DNA of 64,000 nt from Amia ocellicauda. Taxonomy: Eukaryota > Chordata > Actinopteri > Amiiformes > Amiidae. The stretch lies in contig NW_027102716.1 in assembly GCF_036373705.1 (NCBI RefSeq), positions 92,730 to 156,729 on the forward strand. Reading direction: 5' to 3'. Positions 21,293-30,499 of the stretch are shown here, one piece after another (position 1 is the first letter of the stretch; each line of letters begins with the position of its first letter). The notes under the pieces are model-generated. The model was not told the DNA's origin, did not search any database, and worked only from the letters and a program-made list of their open reading frames with translations. A program made the translations under genes and the position numbers.

Positions 21293-21373
21293 TTTACATC
21301 TCCTGGGTAACTTCATCGTAGCTCTTAATACTCTTTATCTGTCTGGAGGAGATATAATTGAAGTATTGTACAC

Positions 21374-21497
21374 TTTGTCTTAGGGACAGTCTGGCTAGCA
21401 GTGACTGAGTTGTTGACAGACGACAAGCAACGGAATGTACGTGCTCTGTGATGTCATAGCAGTCAGCTGAGAGAGGCTCGTCATGTCATCGCTGAGC

Positions 21498-21571
<74 letters not shown>

Positions 21572-21610
21572 TCTCAATTCAATTCATTTGTATTGTCAAA
21601 GCAATTGGAC

Positions 21611-21641
<31 letters not shown>

Positions 21642-21667
21642 CATACATACATACATCCATACATGCT
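21374..21667 (+). repeat. Composite repeat bounding the 5S array on the right
   Basis: A GC-rich stretch (GACAAGCAACGGAATGTACG, TGATGTCATAGCAGTCAGCTG) is followed by (CTGT)n, (CT)n, the AATTCAATTCATTTGTATTG core and (ATAC)n/(TA)n tracts. The same string is found reversed at 62493-62830, and in other copies near 23480, 27980-28200 and 55240-55560. It is a mosaic repeat without a reading frame I trust. Confidence 0.8.
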
Positions 21668-21930
21668 AGAAAGTCATTACAATGTTATCTTAAAGGCTAA
21701 CTAAGCAGAACATATATCATTATAGAACAGAGTTCATAGGTCAACACATGGTTTTAGGGAACAGGCACGTAGGTCATACCGTTTGACAATGTCTCCAAGG
21801 TTCTCATCGTAAATAACAAACAGAAATCAAACTATCTTCTGGGCTGACCTTCTAGCTTGACCGTATCTTTCTTAAGTATACAAGAGAGAAAAACAGGTGT
21901 AAGAAAATAATTTCTAATTTTCCTTCTACA
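21668..21930 (-). mobile_element. LTR fragment (family 2), 5' half
   Basis: Matches the 5' part of the 428-bp LTR at 25025-25452, in reverse orientation, ending with TTCCTTCTACA (the element's TG terminus). The 3' half, including the TATA box, is missing. The same truncated form is found inverted at 62225-62492 beside the same composite repeat. Confidence 0.85.
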
Positions 21931-21954
21931 CATATATACATACATACATACATA

Positions 21955-23473
21955 TGTAGCGTTATGTTGGGTGTATTTGGATAAGAGCATTTGGGCTCTG
22001 AGCTGAAGCACTGATCTAAAGAAGACCTCTCCCCCCCCAAAGTTATCAGATTTCCTTAGCTCATCAGCTTGGAACTGGTTTGCATCAAAGTGACAGTTTT
22101 GGGGAGGATGGCACCGAGAAGAGGCCAAATAGTTTGGAATTCTGCTATGAGATGTCTGGAGAAAGGGGCCTGTAGGTGATAAAAACTCTTTGAAGTGGAT
22201 GAGAGCCGAAATCCCGACATAGAGCTACGAACCCAGGCCAACCGGCATTTCCAAAAGATGGCATGGATTGACATCAGTCATAAATAAAGCCTCCCTCCAA
22301 TAGGACACTGGGGGCTGAAACCGAAATCCAATCTCAAGAACTCAGGGACCAATCACCTACTGATCTGACAGACTATAAGGAACAGCGGACAGTCTTTCTC
22401 TCTCTCTCTCTCTCACCTGAACCAGAAACTCGCTGCCACAGCTCAACCTGTAGCTCTGTTGCCAGAACCGGAATCAGAAACCAACCAAGTCTTTGTCGGC
22501 AACAGAAGAGTTAAACTGGGAGAAGGAGATTGAGCGAAGAATTATTTTAAAGGACTTTATTAAATAAATAACTTCACAGACCCACCTGATCAGTGGAGTT
22601 TTACAGCTGGACAATTGACTAAGTCGACTGAATACGAAAGTGTCAGTCACTTAAATAGCTATTTGAGTCTTAAAAAACTTGACCCTTGGAACAAACAGGG
22701 CCCTGCTTTCCTCAAAGACTTCGTCTTCAAGTAACTACGGTGGAACCATGCTTACAAAGAAGATTTTGTGCACAACCTTGGAGCCTTCAAACCAATGGAA
22801 AATCTGTTTGGAAAAGACTCTACATTCGCGAAACCCCAACTTCCAGGTGCATCGACTGAGTGGAAGTTCTTGGACAAAGCCGAACCGGACTGCCTTTGTT
22901 CCAAACCACACGGACCTCGTGCCGTGTGCTGTTATCTGAGCCCGAAGCCAGAGAGGCCTCTCTGCGACGAAGTTCACATAAGTTTAACAGTTTGGAGTTT
23001 GTGATTCATGACATTTGAGAAATCAATTAGAAATGTTAATCTGTGATTCATAACTCTAGAATGTGTAATATCATTTAGTTTTCTTAAATATAAATGTGAG
23101 TTGCATTAAACTGTTTTGTTGATAATTTTAGAAATAAAATCTGTCAACGCCGAGAAATATCTTCTCATTCCTGTTTAACTGTTTAGTCTGAAATTGACAC
23201 AAGTTAATAGACATTAGATTATTGGTGGCCCTGCCTATCCTTAATCATTGAATAATAATCAGTTAAGGGAAATTGTGGTAACAAATAGGATCTTTCTCGG
23301 CACCTAAACGTAAATGAGACTGATATATATATAACGAGAAGTTACCTGACATAAATACTAACCTGCGTAGTTATTTAATGTCTGACTAATAATACTAACG
23401 AGAGACTCACCTTCGTCTTACTAACCGGTATTGTAGTCAATGTGTTTATAACCTTTTTTGTTTAACGATTTGT
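21955..23473 (+). mobile_element. LTR fragment (family 1, long LTR)
   Basis: Begins with the terminal TGTAGCGTTATGTTGGG and follows the long LTR seen complete at 34497-36312 for about 1.5 kb. It includes a TATA-like ACTATAAGG near 22373 and an AATAAA polyadenylation signal near 22563. It breaks off in GTTTAACGATTTGT and is joined to composite repeat. The last ~340 bp of the LTR are absent. Confidence 0.9.
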
Positions 23474-23557
23474 TAAACGAAATGTACGTGCTCTGTGATG
23501 TCATAGCAGTAAGCTGAGAGAGGCTCGTCATGTCATCGCTGAGCTGGCTGGCTGGCT

Positions 23558-23589
<32 letters not shown>

Positions 23590-23592
23590 CTC

Positions 23593-23627
<35 letters not shown>

Positions 23628-23890
23628 TACTCTCTCTCTCTCCCTCTCAATTCAATTCATTTGTATTGTCAATGCAATTGGACATGCATACATACATACA
23701 TACATATATATGGAAAATAAACAATATGTGTACATCTCTTTCTGCATTAGTGGTGCCCTCACAGATGTGCAAGTTACATGACAGACAGACAGACAGACAC
23801 ACACACACTTTCACACACAGACAGACAGACACAGACACACACAGACACACACACACATACTTTGACAGACAGACAGACAGACAGACACAC
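23474..23890 (+). repeat. Composite repeat: microsatellites, Tc1 fragment and (GACA)n tract
   Basis: Order: AATGTACGTGCTCTGTGATG stretch, (TG)n, (CTGT)n, (CT)n, AATTCAATTCATTTGTATTG core, (ATAC)n, a 50-bp remnant of Tc1 family-B transposase (minus, about 23730-23780), then (GACA)n and (CA)n. The (TGTC)n run near 23590 and the (GACA)n run near 23785 are inverted complements about 190 bp apart and could form a hairpin. Confidence 0.75.
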
Positions 23891-24512
23891 GCATATTATG
23901 GGTCTTTGTTGGGTAGTGAAATGGGTAGCATCAGTCGCAGTGTGGGTAATGTCAGGGAGCCAATCATAGTCCCCGTTATTTGCATATCGTGGCGCAAAGC
24001 ATTCTGGGAAAAGCAACTAAACACGTTTAGTCATGTATTTGTCCATAGTTTACACATGAGATGAAAGAGACAGTATGACGTGTTGAGCACCTAGGATTCC
24101 TCATGTGTATGTGAGGGGCAGAGGAACCGGATCCCAAGTGTGCGTCCCAGGTGCTATAGGTTTCAAAGCATGCAGGGGAATAGGCATCCCACCCTGACAC
24201 CAATAAGACTGGATAGGGAGATATAAATAGCAATGGGGAGACTCTTGTACTTGGTGTGGCTCTATCCATATAGTGGGGCTAGCAGGTGCAGCAATAGAAG
24301 CTCAGCCTGGGGAGACTGGATTTAGCATTTCCTCTCCATTTTGATAACTATCCATAATCATTTCTGCAAAATACTTCTATGATACCTATGTATGTTTTTT
24401 ACTTGTACTATATTATACTATCAAGTATCAGTGTACACATACAATGTGACCTGTTACATTAATACAGAGGCCACGGAAGGCCAGATCACTAATAGCCACT
24501 GTCCCCTGATAT
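23891..24512. other. Single-copy-looking segment shared by three modules, no gene seen
   Basis: Contains CATTCTGGGAAAAGC and GGTGCTATAGGTTTCAAAGC stretches. The same segment is present reversed at 41425-42050, and in part at 59652-59980. No reading frame of note, so it is duplicated intergenic DNA that records the inverted duplication. Confidence 0.6.
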
Positions 24513-25024
24513 TACACTTTTTTACAATCACTTTGGCACTCATTTCAGAACCTTGATGTCATTTTTCAAAACTCTAGACACTAAACTCACACCCGATGAT
24601 CAAAATGCACATTTTTCAAAACTCTAACACTTTTTTACAATTGCTTGGATACAATACACATCAACCTCAGATCATTTGTTCATTGAACTAAAATGACACA
24701 ACTTAACATCAAAGTATTACCATTTCAAAATGCAATTCACACATTACATCTGAGATCACTGTCTATTCATTTCATTACAAAGATCTAACTATCAATTGAT
24801 ACAGCTGCTCAAAATGATAAGTGACTGTTGCATTACTCTTAATGCATAATTTTATGGAAACTGACAAACAATATTCCATGTTTCGATCATGAAAGTTTCA
24901 GGATAATGAGATCCATTGACATCAATAAACGAGGAGCATGAACCAGTTGGACTACATTATCTATGGATGTAATATTTCATCATCATTCATCATCATGTAG
25001 CACTTTTCCACACCATGTTTGCAG

Positions 25025-25452
25025 TGTGGAAGGAAAGTTAGAAATTTTTTCTCTAATACCTGTTTTTCTCTCTTGTATACTTAAGAAAGATAAGGTCAAG
25101 CTAGAAGGTCAGGCCAGAAGGTAGTTTGATTTCTGTTTGTTATTTACGATGAGAATCTTGGAGACAATGTCAAACAGTATGATTGAAGTGCCTGCTCCCT
25201 AATCCATGTGTTGATCTATGAACTCTGTCCTATAATGATATAAATTCTGCTTAGCTAACTTTTAAGATAACATAGTAATGACTTTCTGATTATAACCAGC
25301 TCTTTGATTTTTGTGTATAAAAGCTCTGACTGTTAAAATGAAGGCAGAGCGACTTTGGGATCTACTTGAGTCACTGTTCCTCTCCACGCTGCATGTATTA
25401 AAGGCATTGCAACTAACGCTCCAACCTGGTTGAAGATGATTGTTCTTCCACA
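25025..25452 (+). mobile_element. Solo LTR (family 2), 428 bp
   Basis: Starts TGTGGAAGG and ends CTTCCACA, with a TATA box (TGTATAAAAGC, about 25314) and an ATTAAA signal near 25389. It lies inside the Tc1-like element. The right-arm counterpart at 58735-59162 has the same length and sits at the same position with a 4-bp duplication (CTGA on the plus strand); here the left flank reads GCAG instead of TCAG. Confidence 0.9.
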
Positions 25453-25595
25453 TCAGATTTGACATTACTGTATGTATGCAGGCCCTTGTAATTGCTTTTC
25501 CAATACTGCCAACTGGTTATTGATGATTGATTTCACATTGTGGTACGAGTATCGAGTGAAATGAGTGCTATCCACCCCAGCAACACAGTGATAAC

Positions 25596-25995
25596 ATGGA
25601 GCCGGCAAGTCATCCAGGTCACAATAGAGGTCAAGCAGTGGGAGGAGGAAGACGTGGTGGTCAAAGGAATGGAAGGGGACATGCACCCTTTCTGAGAGGT
25701 GGTCGTGGGCCTCGTCATAGAGGAGGGCTTAGGCCTCACCAGAGAGGCAGCCATGGGCCTCATTTGAGAGGTGTTGGGGGAACGTGGTAGAGGACAAGGC
25801 CACGGACCAGACAGCGGCAGCAACAGCAAATAGTGTCCAGTGAAATCCGAGAAATAGTTGTAGAGCATGTTGTAAATCATGGCATGACCATGACTGAGGC
25901 AGCTACAATGATTCAATCAAACCTCAGAATCAACTCAGGATCAACTGTGGCCTCAATCATCAGAAATTTCCGTACTGAGAAGCGGCAAGTCTTCA
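25596..25995 (+). pseudogene. Transposase N-terminus remnant with RGG repeats and helix-turn-helix
   Basis: The first 65 codons (25596-25790) are rich in RGG, GRG and RGGxR repeats, which are typical of nucleic-acid-binding tails. After frameshifts near 25790-25815, a second stretch (about 25815-25985) reads as a helix-turn-helix (SSEIREIVVEHVVNHGMT, then TVASIIRNFRTE). Fish Tc1/IS630-related transposases with this RGG-plus-HTH N-terminus are common. The catalytic part is missing, so this is a relic. The reverse copy is at about 58270-58591. A reading as an hnRNP-like RGG protein is unlikely because of the inverted repeats around it. Confidence 0.75.
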
Positions 25996-26765
25996 GCATG
26001 CACTAAACATTAGGCTACTCTCAATTGTCAAATGACTGTATACTGCATACCAATGTGTAGCACAGAGTATAGTGTGCCTTTTGAAAGAAATGCAGACAGA
26101 GTGAAGCAGCTGATGACTGAGTATGTTCAGGTATGTTCAGTTTCAAGATGCCTCTTGTGAAAAATGGTTGTGAGAACCTGAACCTGAACACAGGGCTGAT
26201 GGAAATTCAGAAGTACAGTAATCAATCCTTTGTTTTACACTAAGCCAGGTGAGGAACACTGCAGTTGACATTTTACTGTAGTTTTGTTCTTTTTTGTAGC
26301 TAATTATTGTTGCATGGCTTCAAAGAAACCTATGGTGTGATTTGATTGTATTGCATCAATACATTTCAGATTTTGTTCAATGATTCCACTGTGTCTGTAG
26401 TATTCTCTCTACTAGTCCTTTTACAGTGATGTATTTATGTGTAGTACCATAATGAAACATGTATCACATATTTTGTACTACAATATTTAATGATTGTACG
26501 AACAACTACACAGTGAAACTATCGGTATCTTCTCTGTGGGTGATCTAAATAAATGTTACTATGGTATTTCATGATAAATGAATTATTTGAACCAACAAGT
26601 CTGCAAGTGCAAGGTTTCTTTAAAGATATGAATGCACAATGCAATGTTTTGAACATTGGACAGCCTGTGTTACAAGTGATGACCGTTTTGAGTTTTGTGT
26701 CTAGAGTTTTGAAAAATGACATCAAGGTTCTGAAATTAGTGACAAAGTGATTGTAAAAAACTGTA

Positions 26766-27040
26766 TATTCATCCTATTTAATGTGCTCTTTTAAAATGTA
26801 CTTTTCTTTTTTATGTTGCCATTTCTGTTCTACCAATGTTTCAGTTGTTAGCCAAAGATTGACAGAGTACATCTCATACACACAGGCCAGACAGCAAGGA
26901 TTTCTTTTTGAAATTCAATTACAAATGCTGCATGAACTCATCAATACGATTAGAGCTCCTGAAAGCAATATAACTAACTCACTCTACAGCATCTCATTAG
27001 CAGTGAAAAGAAACCAAGAAAGTTGGGACAGTCGACTGTT
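26766..27040. other. AT-rich flank, no gene seen
   Basis: Reversed copy at 57608-57904. It contains the AGTTGGGACAGTCGACTG string that precedes the Tc1 family-B remnant. A 90-codon open frame here has no recognisable domain. Confidence 0.5.
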
Positions 27041-27455
27041 TACCACTATGTAACATCACCTTTTCTTTTAATAACACTTATTAAGCACTTGGGCACTGAA
27101 GACACCACTTGGTTAAGTTTAGCAAGTGGGATTTCCCCCCATTCATCCATTATGCATTTCCTCAGCTGCGCAACTGCACAGGGCCTTCGTTGTCTTAATT
27201 TGCACTTCATAGTGCGCCACACATTCTCAATTCGGAGACAGGTCAGGACTGCAGGCAGGCCATGCTAGCACCCGCACTCTCTGCCTATGCAACCATGCGC
27301 TTGTAATCTGGGCAGAATGTGGTTTGGCGTTATCCTGCTGAAAAATGCAGGGACGTCCCTGGAAAAGACGATGTCTGGATGGCAGCATATGTTGCTCCAA
27401 AATGTGTACATCTCTTTCTGCAAAAATGGTGCCCTCACAGATGTGCGAGTTACAT
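27041..27455 (-). pseudogene. Tc1 family-B transposase C-terminal remnant, left arm
   Basis: On the minus strand, a frame from about 27455 down to 27048 reads as the C-terminal third of a Tc1 transposase. It has FQQDNAKPHSA with the second catalytic Asp, WPACSPDLSPN followed by ENVW with the catalytic Glu, and a KRKGDVT ending. The N-terminal two thirds are missing; in their place stands a CA/GACA minisatellite. The mirror copy is at 57216-57607. Confidence 0.85.
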
Positions 27456-27641
27456 GACAGACAGACACTCATACACACTGTCACACCCACACACACACAC
27501 ACACTTTCACAGACAGACACACGCACACACACTCACTTTCACACAGAGACAGACACACAAACACAGAGACAGACACACACACACTCACTTTCACACAGAG
27601 ACACACAAACACATACACTTTCACACAGACACACACACACA

Positions 27642-27675
<34 letters not shown>

Positions 27676-27680
27676 AGGAA
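27456..27680 (+). repeat. (CA)n/(GACA)n minisatellite plus (ATAC)n
   Basis: Irregular repeats of ACACACACTTTCACACAGAGACAGAC-like units of about 25-40 bases, ending in (ATAC)n. Open frames across it are low-complexity artefacts. Mirror copies lie at 57000-57215 and 55905-56095. Confidence 0.85.
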
Positions 27681-28215
27681 AAGAAACAATACATTTAAAA
27701 ATCACAAAAAGATGTAATAAAGTACAGAAAATCTAAATGTAATAAAATGTGATCTTTAATACACACAAATATGTATGGCTGGTCGGATGCGTCTTGGACT
27801 CGGGTTCCTCTTCATTACGTATAATGCTTTTGCCTTTTGCTATAGCTTTCCGTGGAGGGGATCGTGGGTGAGTTTGTACCATTCTTGGGAGGCTCTGCCT
27901 TGTTGGGGCGGAGCTGTGATCCAGGTGAACAGCAGATCGGACATAGGTGGGCATGTGGGCGGAGGAGGAAGGCCGGTCAAGCAAATAAGCTTGCTAAGGT
28001 ACGCAGCAGCAGCAAGCAGCCCCACCATCCAGTCAGCCAGCCAGTCTGGCTGGCAGTGACTGAGTGGTTGACAGACGGCAAGCAACGGAATGTACGTGCT
28101 CTGTGATGTCATAGGAGTCACCTGAGAGAGATGTTTGTGATGTCATCGCTGAGCTGGCTGGCTCTGTGTGTCTTGCTGGCTGTGTGTGTGTGTGTGAGAG
28201 AGAGAGAGACTTTTT
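27681..28215 (+). repeat. GC-rich composite repeat with CTGGCTGG tail
   Basis: Runs from an AATAAAGTACAG-type AT-rich stretch through a GC-rich part (GGGGCGGAGCTGTGATCC, GCAGCAGCAGCAAGCAGCC) to the AATGTACGTGCTCTGTGATG string and CTGGCTGGC repeats, then (TG)n and (AG)n. Reversed copies are at 55240-55860 and 62680-62935. No coding function is recognised. Confidence 0.7.
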
Positions 28216-29012
28216 GACTTTTATCAGACTTCATTGCCTGTTTGCAACACGCAATAATTCATACAAAAGAAAATAAATAAATAAATAAAAAATAGTGTTC
28301 CCCTTTGTTTGTCTCCCCCAACAAGCATTAACTCCGCCACTGATCTGTACACTTTTAAAGAAAGCAACCCAATACACACAACAAAACAACCATCAAATAC
28401 TAAACCCTATAAATGAATTACATAATAAAAACCAACTCCCCGTCATACAATTCACAAAGGGCATCATTAATACACCAGACCTGTTCAAAACTCTCCAAAT
28501 CATTAATCAGCCTGTAATAGTTAAACTCTAGTCTGACTCTGCACTTGACCAGCATGGCAAACACTCTCACTGCATCCTCACTGCCCTCCCCACACACTCT
28601 GTTCTTCCTAGTCTTATAGACGGCCATTTTAGCCTGGCCCAGCAAGAAGTTTACCAGCTGGTCCACATGTTTGGTCCTTCTGGTGTATCGCGCCCCTAAA
28701 ATAAAAACCTTTGTGTTAAAAATCAGGTTAAGATCAGTAAAAAGACGAGTTAAAAGACTAAAAATGGGTGACAACCGAGAGCAAGTGCTGAAACAGTGAA
28801 ACACGGTCTCTCTCTGAGCACAGAATGGGCAGGCGTCGGACACAGCAGGGTTAAGAACAGTAATAAAAGAATTGACAGCAATAATGGTGTGTAACACCCT
28901 CCACTGCAGATTGCCAGCTCTCTTATTGAGGGGGGCTTGTACAGGCTTCTCCAGGCGGGCGCAGTGTCTTCCCCCAGCCCCAGCCTGTAAAGTAATTTTA
29001 GGAATCACAAAG
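28216..29012 (-). mobile_element. Tx1-like LINE, 3' fragment with ORF2 C-terminus
   Basis: A minus-strand open frame of 196 codons (29008-28418) matches the C-terminal tail of Tx1/L1-type ORF2 proteins. It has a CPFCAQRETVFHCFSTCSRL zinc-binding motif (C-x2-C, then H and C) near residue 60, followed by a helical region ending in CELYDGELVF. It lies downstream of the reverse transcriptase in intact elements. The 5' part is cut at about 29010; an AT-rich tail with repeated AAATAA lies near 28272-28290. In the right arm this sequence is lost and only about 25 bases of its upstream edge remain (near 54880-54900). Confidence 0.85.
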
Positions 29013-29071
29013 AAACAGTTGAAAGTGCTAAATAAGTATTTTGATGCACCATATTAATTTAGGAAATTTAC

Positions 29072-30095
29072 ATGTTGTTTTTCATCAGCTTCTGTATCTG
29101 ATGGCTCCACATCACTGGCTGGATTGATAGCAACGACACTCTAAAAAAAGAAGTGTTAAGTTTGAGCATTCAGGACTTGTTTTGAAGATCCTGAATATCA
29201 CTGGTCCACAATTTATCTGTGAAACTATGGGTTAATCTCCATATACAAAATACTTTTCACACACACTTTAAATTTACAACTAAATTTACATGTTGATGTC
29301 TTTCGTAAGCTTCTGTATTTGATGGCTCAATATAACTGGTTGCATTAACAGCAACGGCACACTACAAGAAAATAACATTATATTTAAACATTCAGGACTG
29401 GTTTAGCATCACCTCGAATATCCCTAGCCCTTGAGGTCGATTGTTATTGTGGTCTTCAAGACCAGTGCTTCTCAACCTTAGTCCTGGAGGAGGCCCACTG
29501 TCTGCTGATTTTCATTACAACAACATTGTAGGTTATATCAGTGACTGTGGTCCTAAAGTACCCCTATGCCTGCTGTTTTTTTTTCCAGTTGAGCTCTTAA
29601 TTACCTAATTGGCTTAACTGAAGCCATTTAACCCTTTTCCCAGGTCTTTGGTTGTTGATGAGTTACAAAGAGCTGGATTGTGGCCCGCCATGACTGGAAG
29701 TGAAGAACACTCACTCTAGGCCTTTAACTTAATGTTCATATGTAGGGGCCTATCCATCTGATTTGTTTTTGCACATTTATTAACAGAAAAATTGATGGTA
29801 CGTGAAATCATCTGAGCTGAAAAATATAATGTTCCACCAATAATAAAATAAATGTATTAATTAAAATTATAGAGATAATAGAATGTTCACAGATTATTAG
29901 TTCAGAAGACAAAATATTTTTTTATATCTTAAATAGAATTAACACTCAAATCAGTTGTAGGGTAAACAAGGTCTATTTTTTGGATTGATTTTATAATTAT
30001 ACATGTATGGCTGCATGAAGCTTACCTGAGAATCTGATATTTTAGTAACTTTGTTGCTTCTTGTTGGGTAGTCCACGTTTGCCGCCGTTCTTTTT
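29072..30095 (-). CDS. Putative spliced gene fragment with duplicated small exons
   Basis: Three candidate internal exons on the minus strand keep one frame: 30095-30026 (70 nt, ends ISDSQ), 29361-29290 (72 nt, contains IEPSNTEAYE) and 29140-29072 (69 nt, contains VEPSDTEADEK). Each is flanked by a pyrimidine-rich AG acceptor and a GTAAG or GTAAAT donor. The second and third are clearly related to each other, with similar flanking introns at a spacing of about 220 bp, so one arose by tandem duplication. The gene lies head-to-head with the BEN-domain gene, whose ATG is 400 bp away, so a shared promoter is possible. First and last exons were not found: the LINE fragment at 29012 truncates the 3' side. 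The right arm has lost this segment. No family recognised; small acidic exons only. Confidence 0.4.
29141..30025. other. Introns and AT-rich DNA between the small exons
   Basis: AT-rich, with an 'AGTGCTTCTCAACCTTAGTC'-type repeat edge near 29465, a motif seen at the ends of dispersed repeats in many fish genomes. No independent gene is visible. Confidence 0.4.
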
Positions 30096-30499
30096 CTGTA
30101 AATGTAAATCAAAAGGCAATAATTACATACTGTAATTAAAATACAAAAAGTATAAACATTGTATTATTATTTTTGTATCCTGTTTCTCCATCTCGATGCT
30201 GTTCTTTTTGGAATTGCATATCTAGGTTTACTTAAATACTGTTTATAAGATTGTAAACTCATCATCCAAATTTCTTCATTTGCCAAACTTTATGTAGTGC
30301 GCTTGCAGTTTCAGAAGAAGAAAAAAAACTGTAACAGATGGGATATGTAGTACTTTATACTCGAGTGGTCTATGCGATTACACCCTGTTGGTGTTATTAA
30401 GAACGCCAAGTACCAGAATGCAGAGCGGGACTGTTTTTTGTGCCGTGACTTGTCGGGGGAAAAACGCGCAGAAAAAACGGACGAGAAGGTGAAGGTAGT

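Larger units (their letters stand above)
2541..21373 (+). repeat. Tandem 5S-type rDNA array, 56 units
   Basis: Head-to-tail units of 324-345 bp each hold one ~120-bp 5S-like gene and a ~215-bp spacer. The spacer contains a T-rich run of 8 to more than 25 bases whose length causes most of the period variation, and a TTTAAGAG box about 26-31 bases before each gene that matches the position of the TATA-like element of vertebrate 5S genes. Downstream of each gene a T4-T6 run can terminate RNA polymerase III. Helix I is preserved by paired changes (GCTTGC with GCAAGC) and the CCTGG/CCAGG helix is perfect. Yet all copies differ from usual vertebrate 5S in box A (AAGCTAAACGGGGCAGGGCC). Spacer and gene variants recur in blocks. 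Either working 5S rDNA or a 5S-derived satellite fits. Confidence 0.95.
24515..26763 (+). mobile_element. Tc1/mariner-like element with RGG-type transposase remnant, left-arm copy
   Basis: Bounded by TA (24513-24514 and 26764-26765) with long inverted repeats: CACTTTTTTACAATCACTTT at the left and the matching GATTGTAAAAAACTG at the right; similarity extends about 75 bp inward. The interior is AT-rich, carries a solo LTR (25025-25452) and only the N-terminal part of a transposase. The right-arm copy (57907-59651) is about 500 bp shorter through an internal deletion. A third, interrupted copy spans 36313-41424. The catalytic domain is absent from all three, so they are non-autonomous. Confidence 0.85.

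Noticed and set aside
3000-21300. tRNA-derived SINEs in the array or the composite repeats
   Set aside because: I saw no A/B boxes of tRNA type; internal promoters here are of 5S type only.
2541-21373. Possible CRISPR-like array
   Set aside because: Repeats are full 330-bp gene units, not short repeats with unique spacers, in eukaryotic DNA.
26781-27053. 90-codon frame beside Tc1-B
   Set aside because: Duplicated in the right arm, but without a domain, and it overlaps transposon 3' sequence; random openness.
27227-27717. Thr/His-rich or Cys/Val-rich frames in CA/TG minisatellites
   Set aside because: Low-complexity translation of simple repeats; the true signal is only the Tc1 remnant at the edge.
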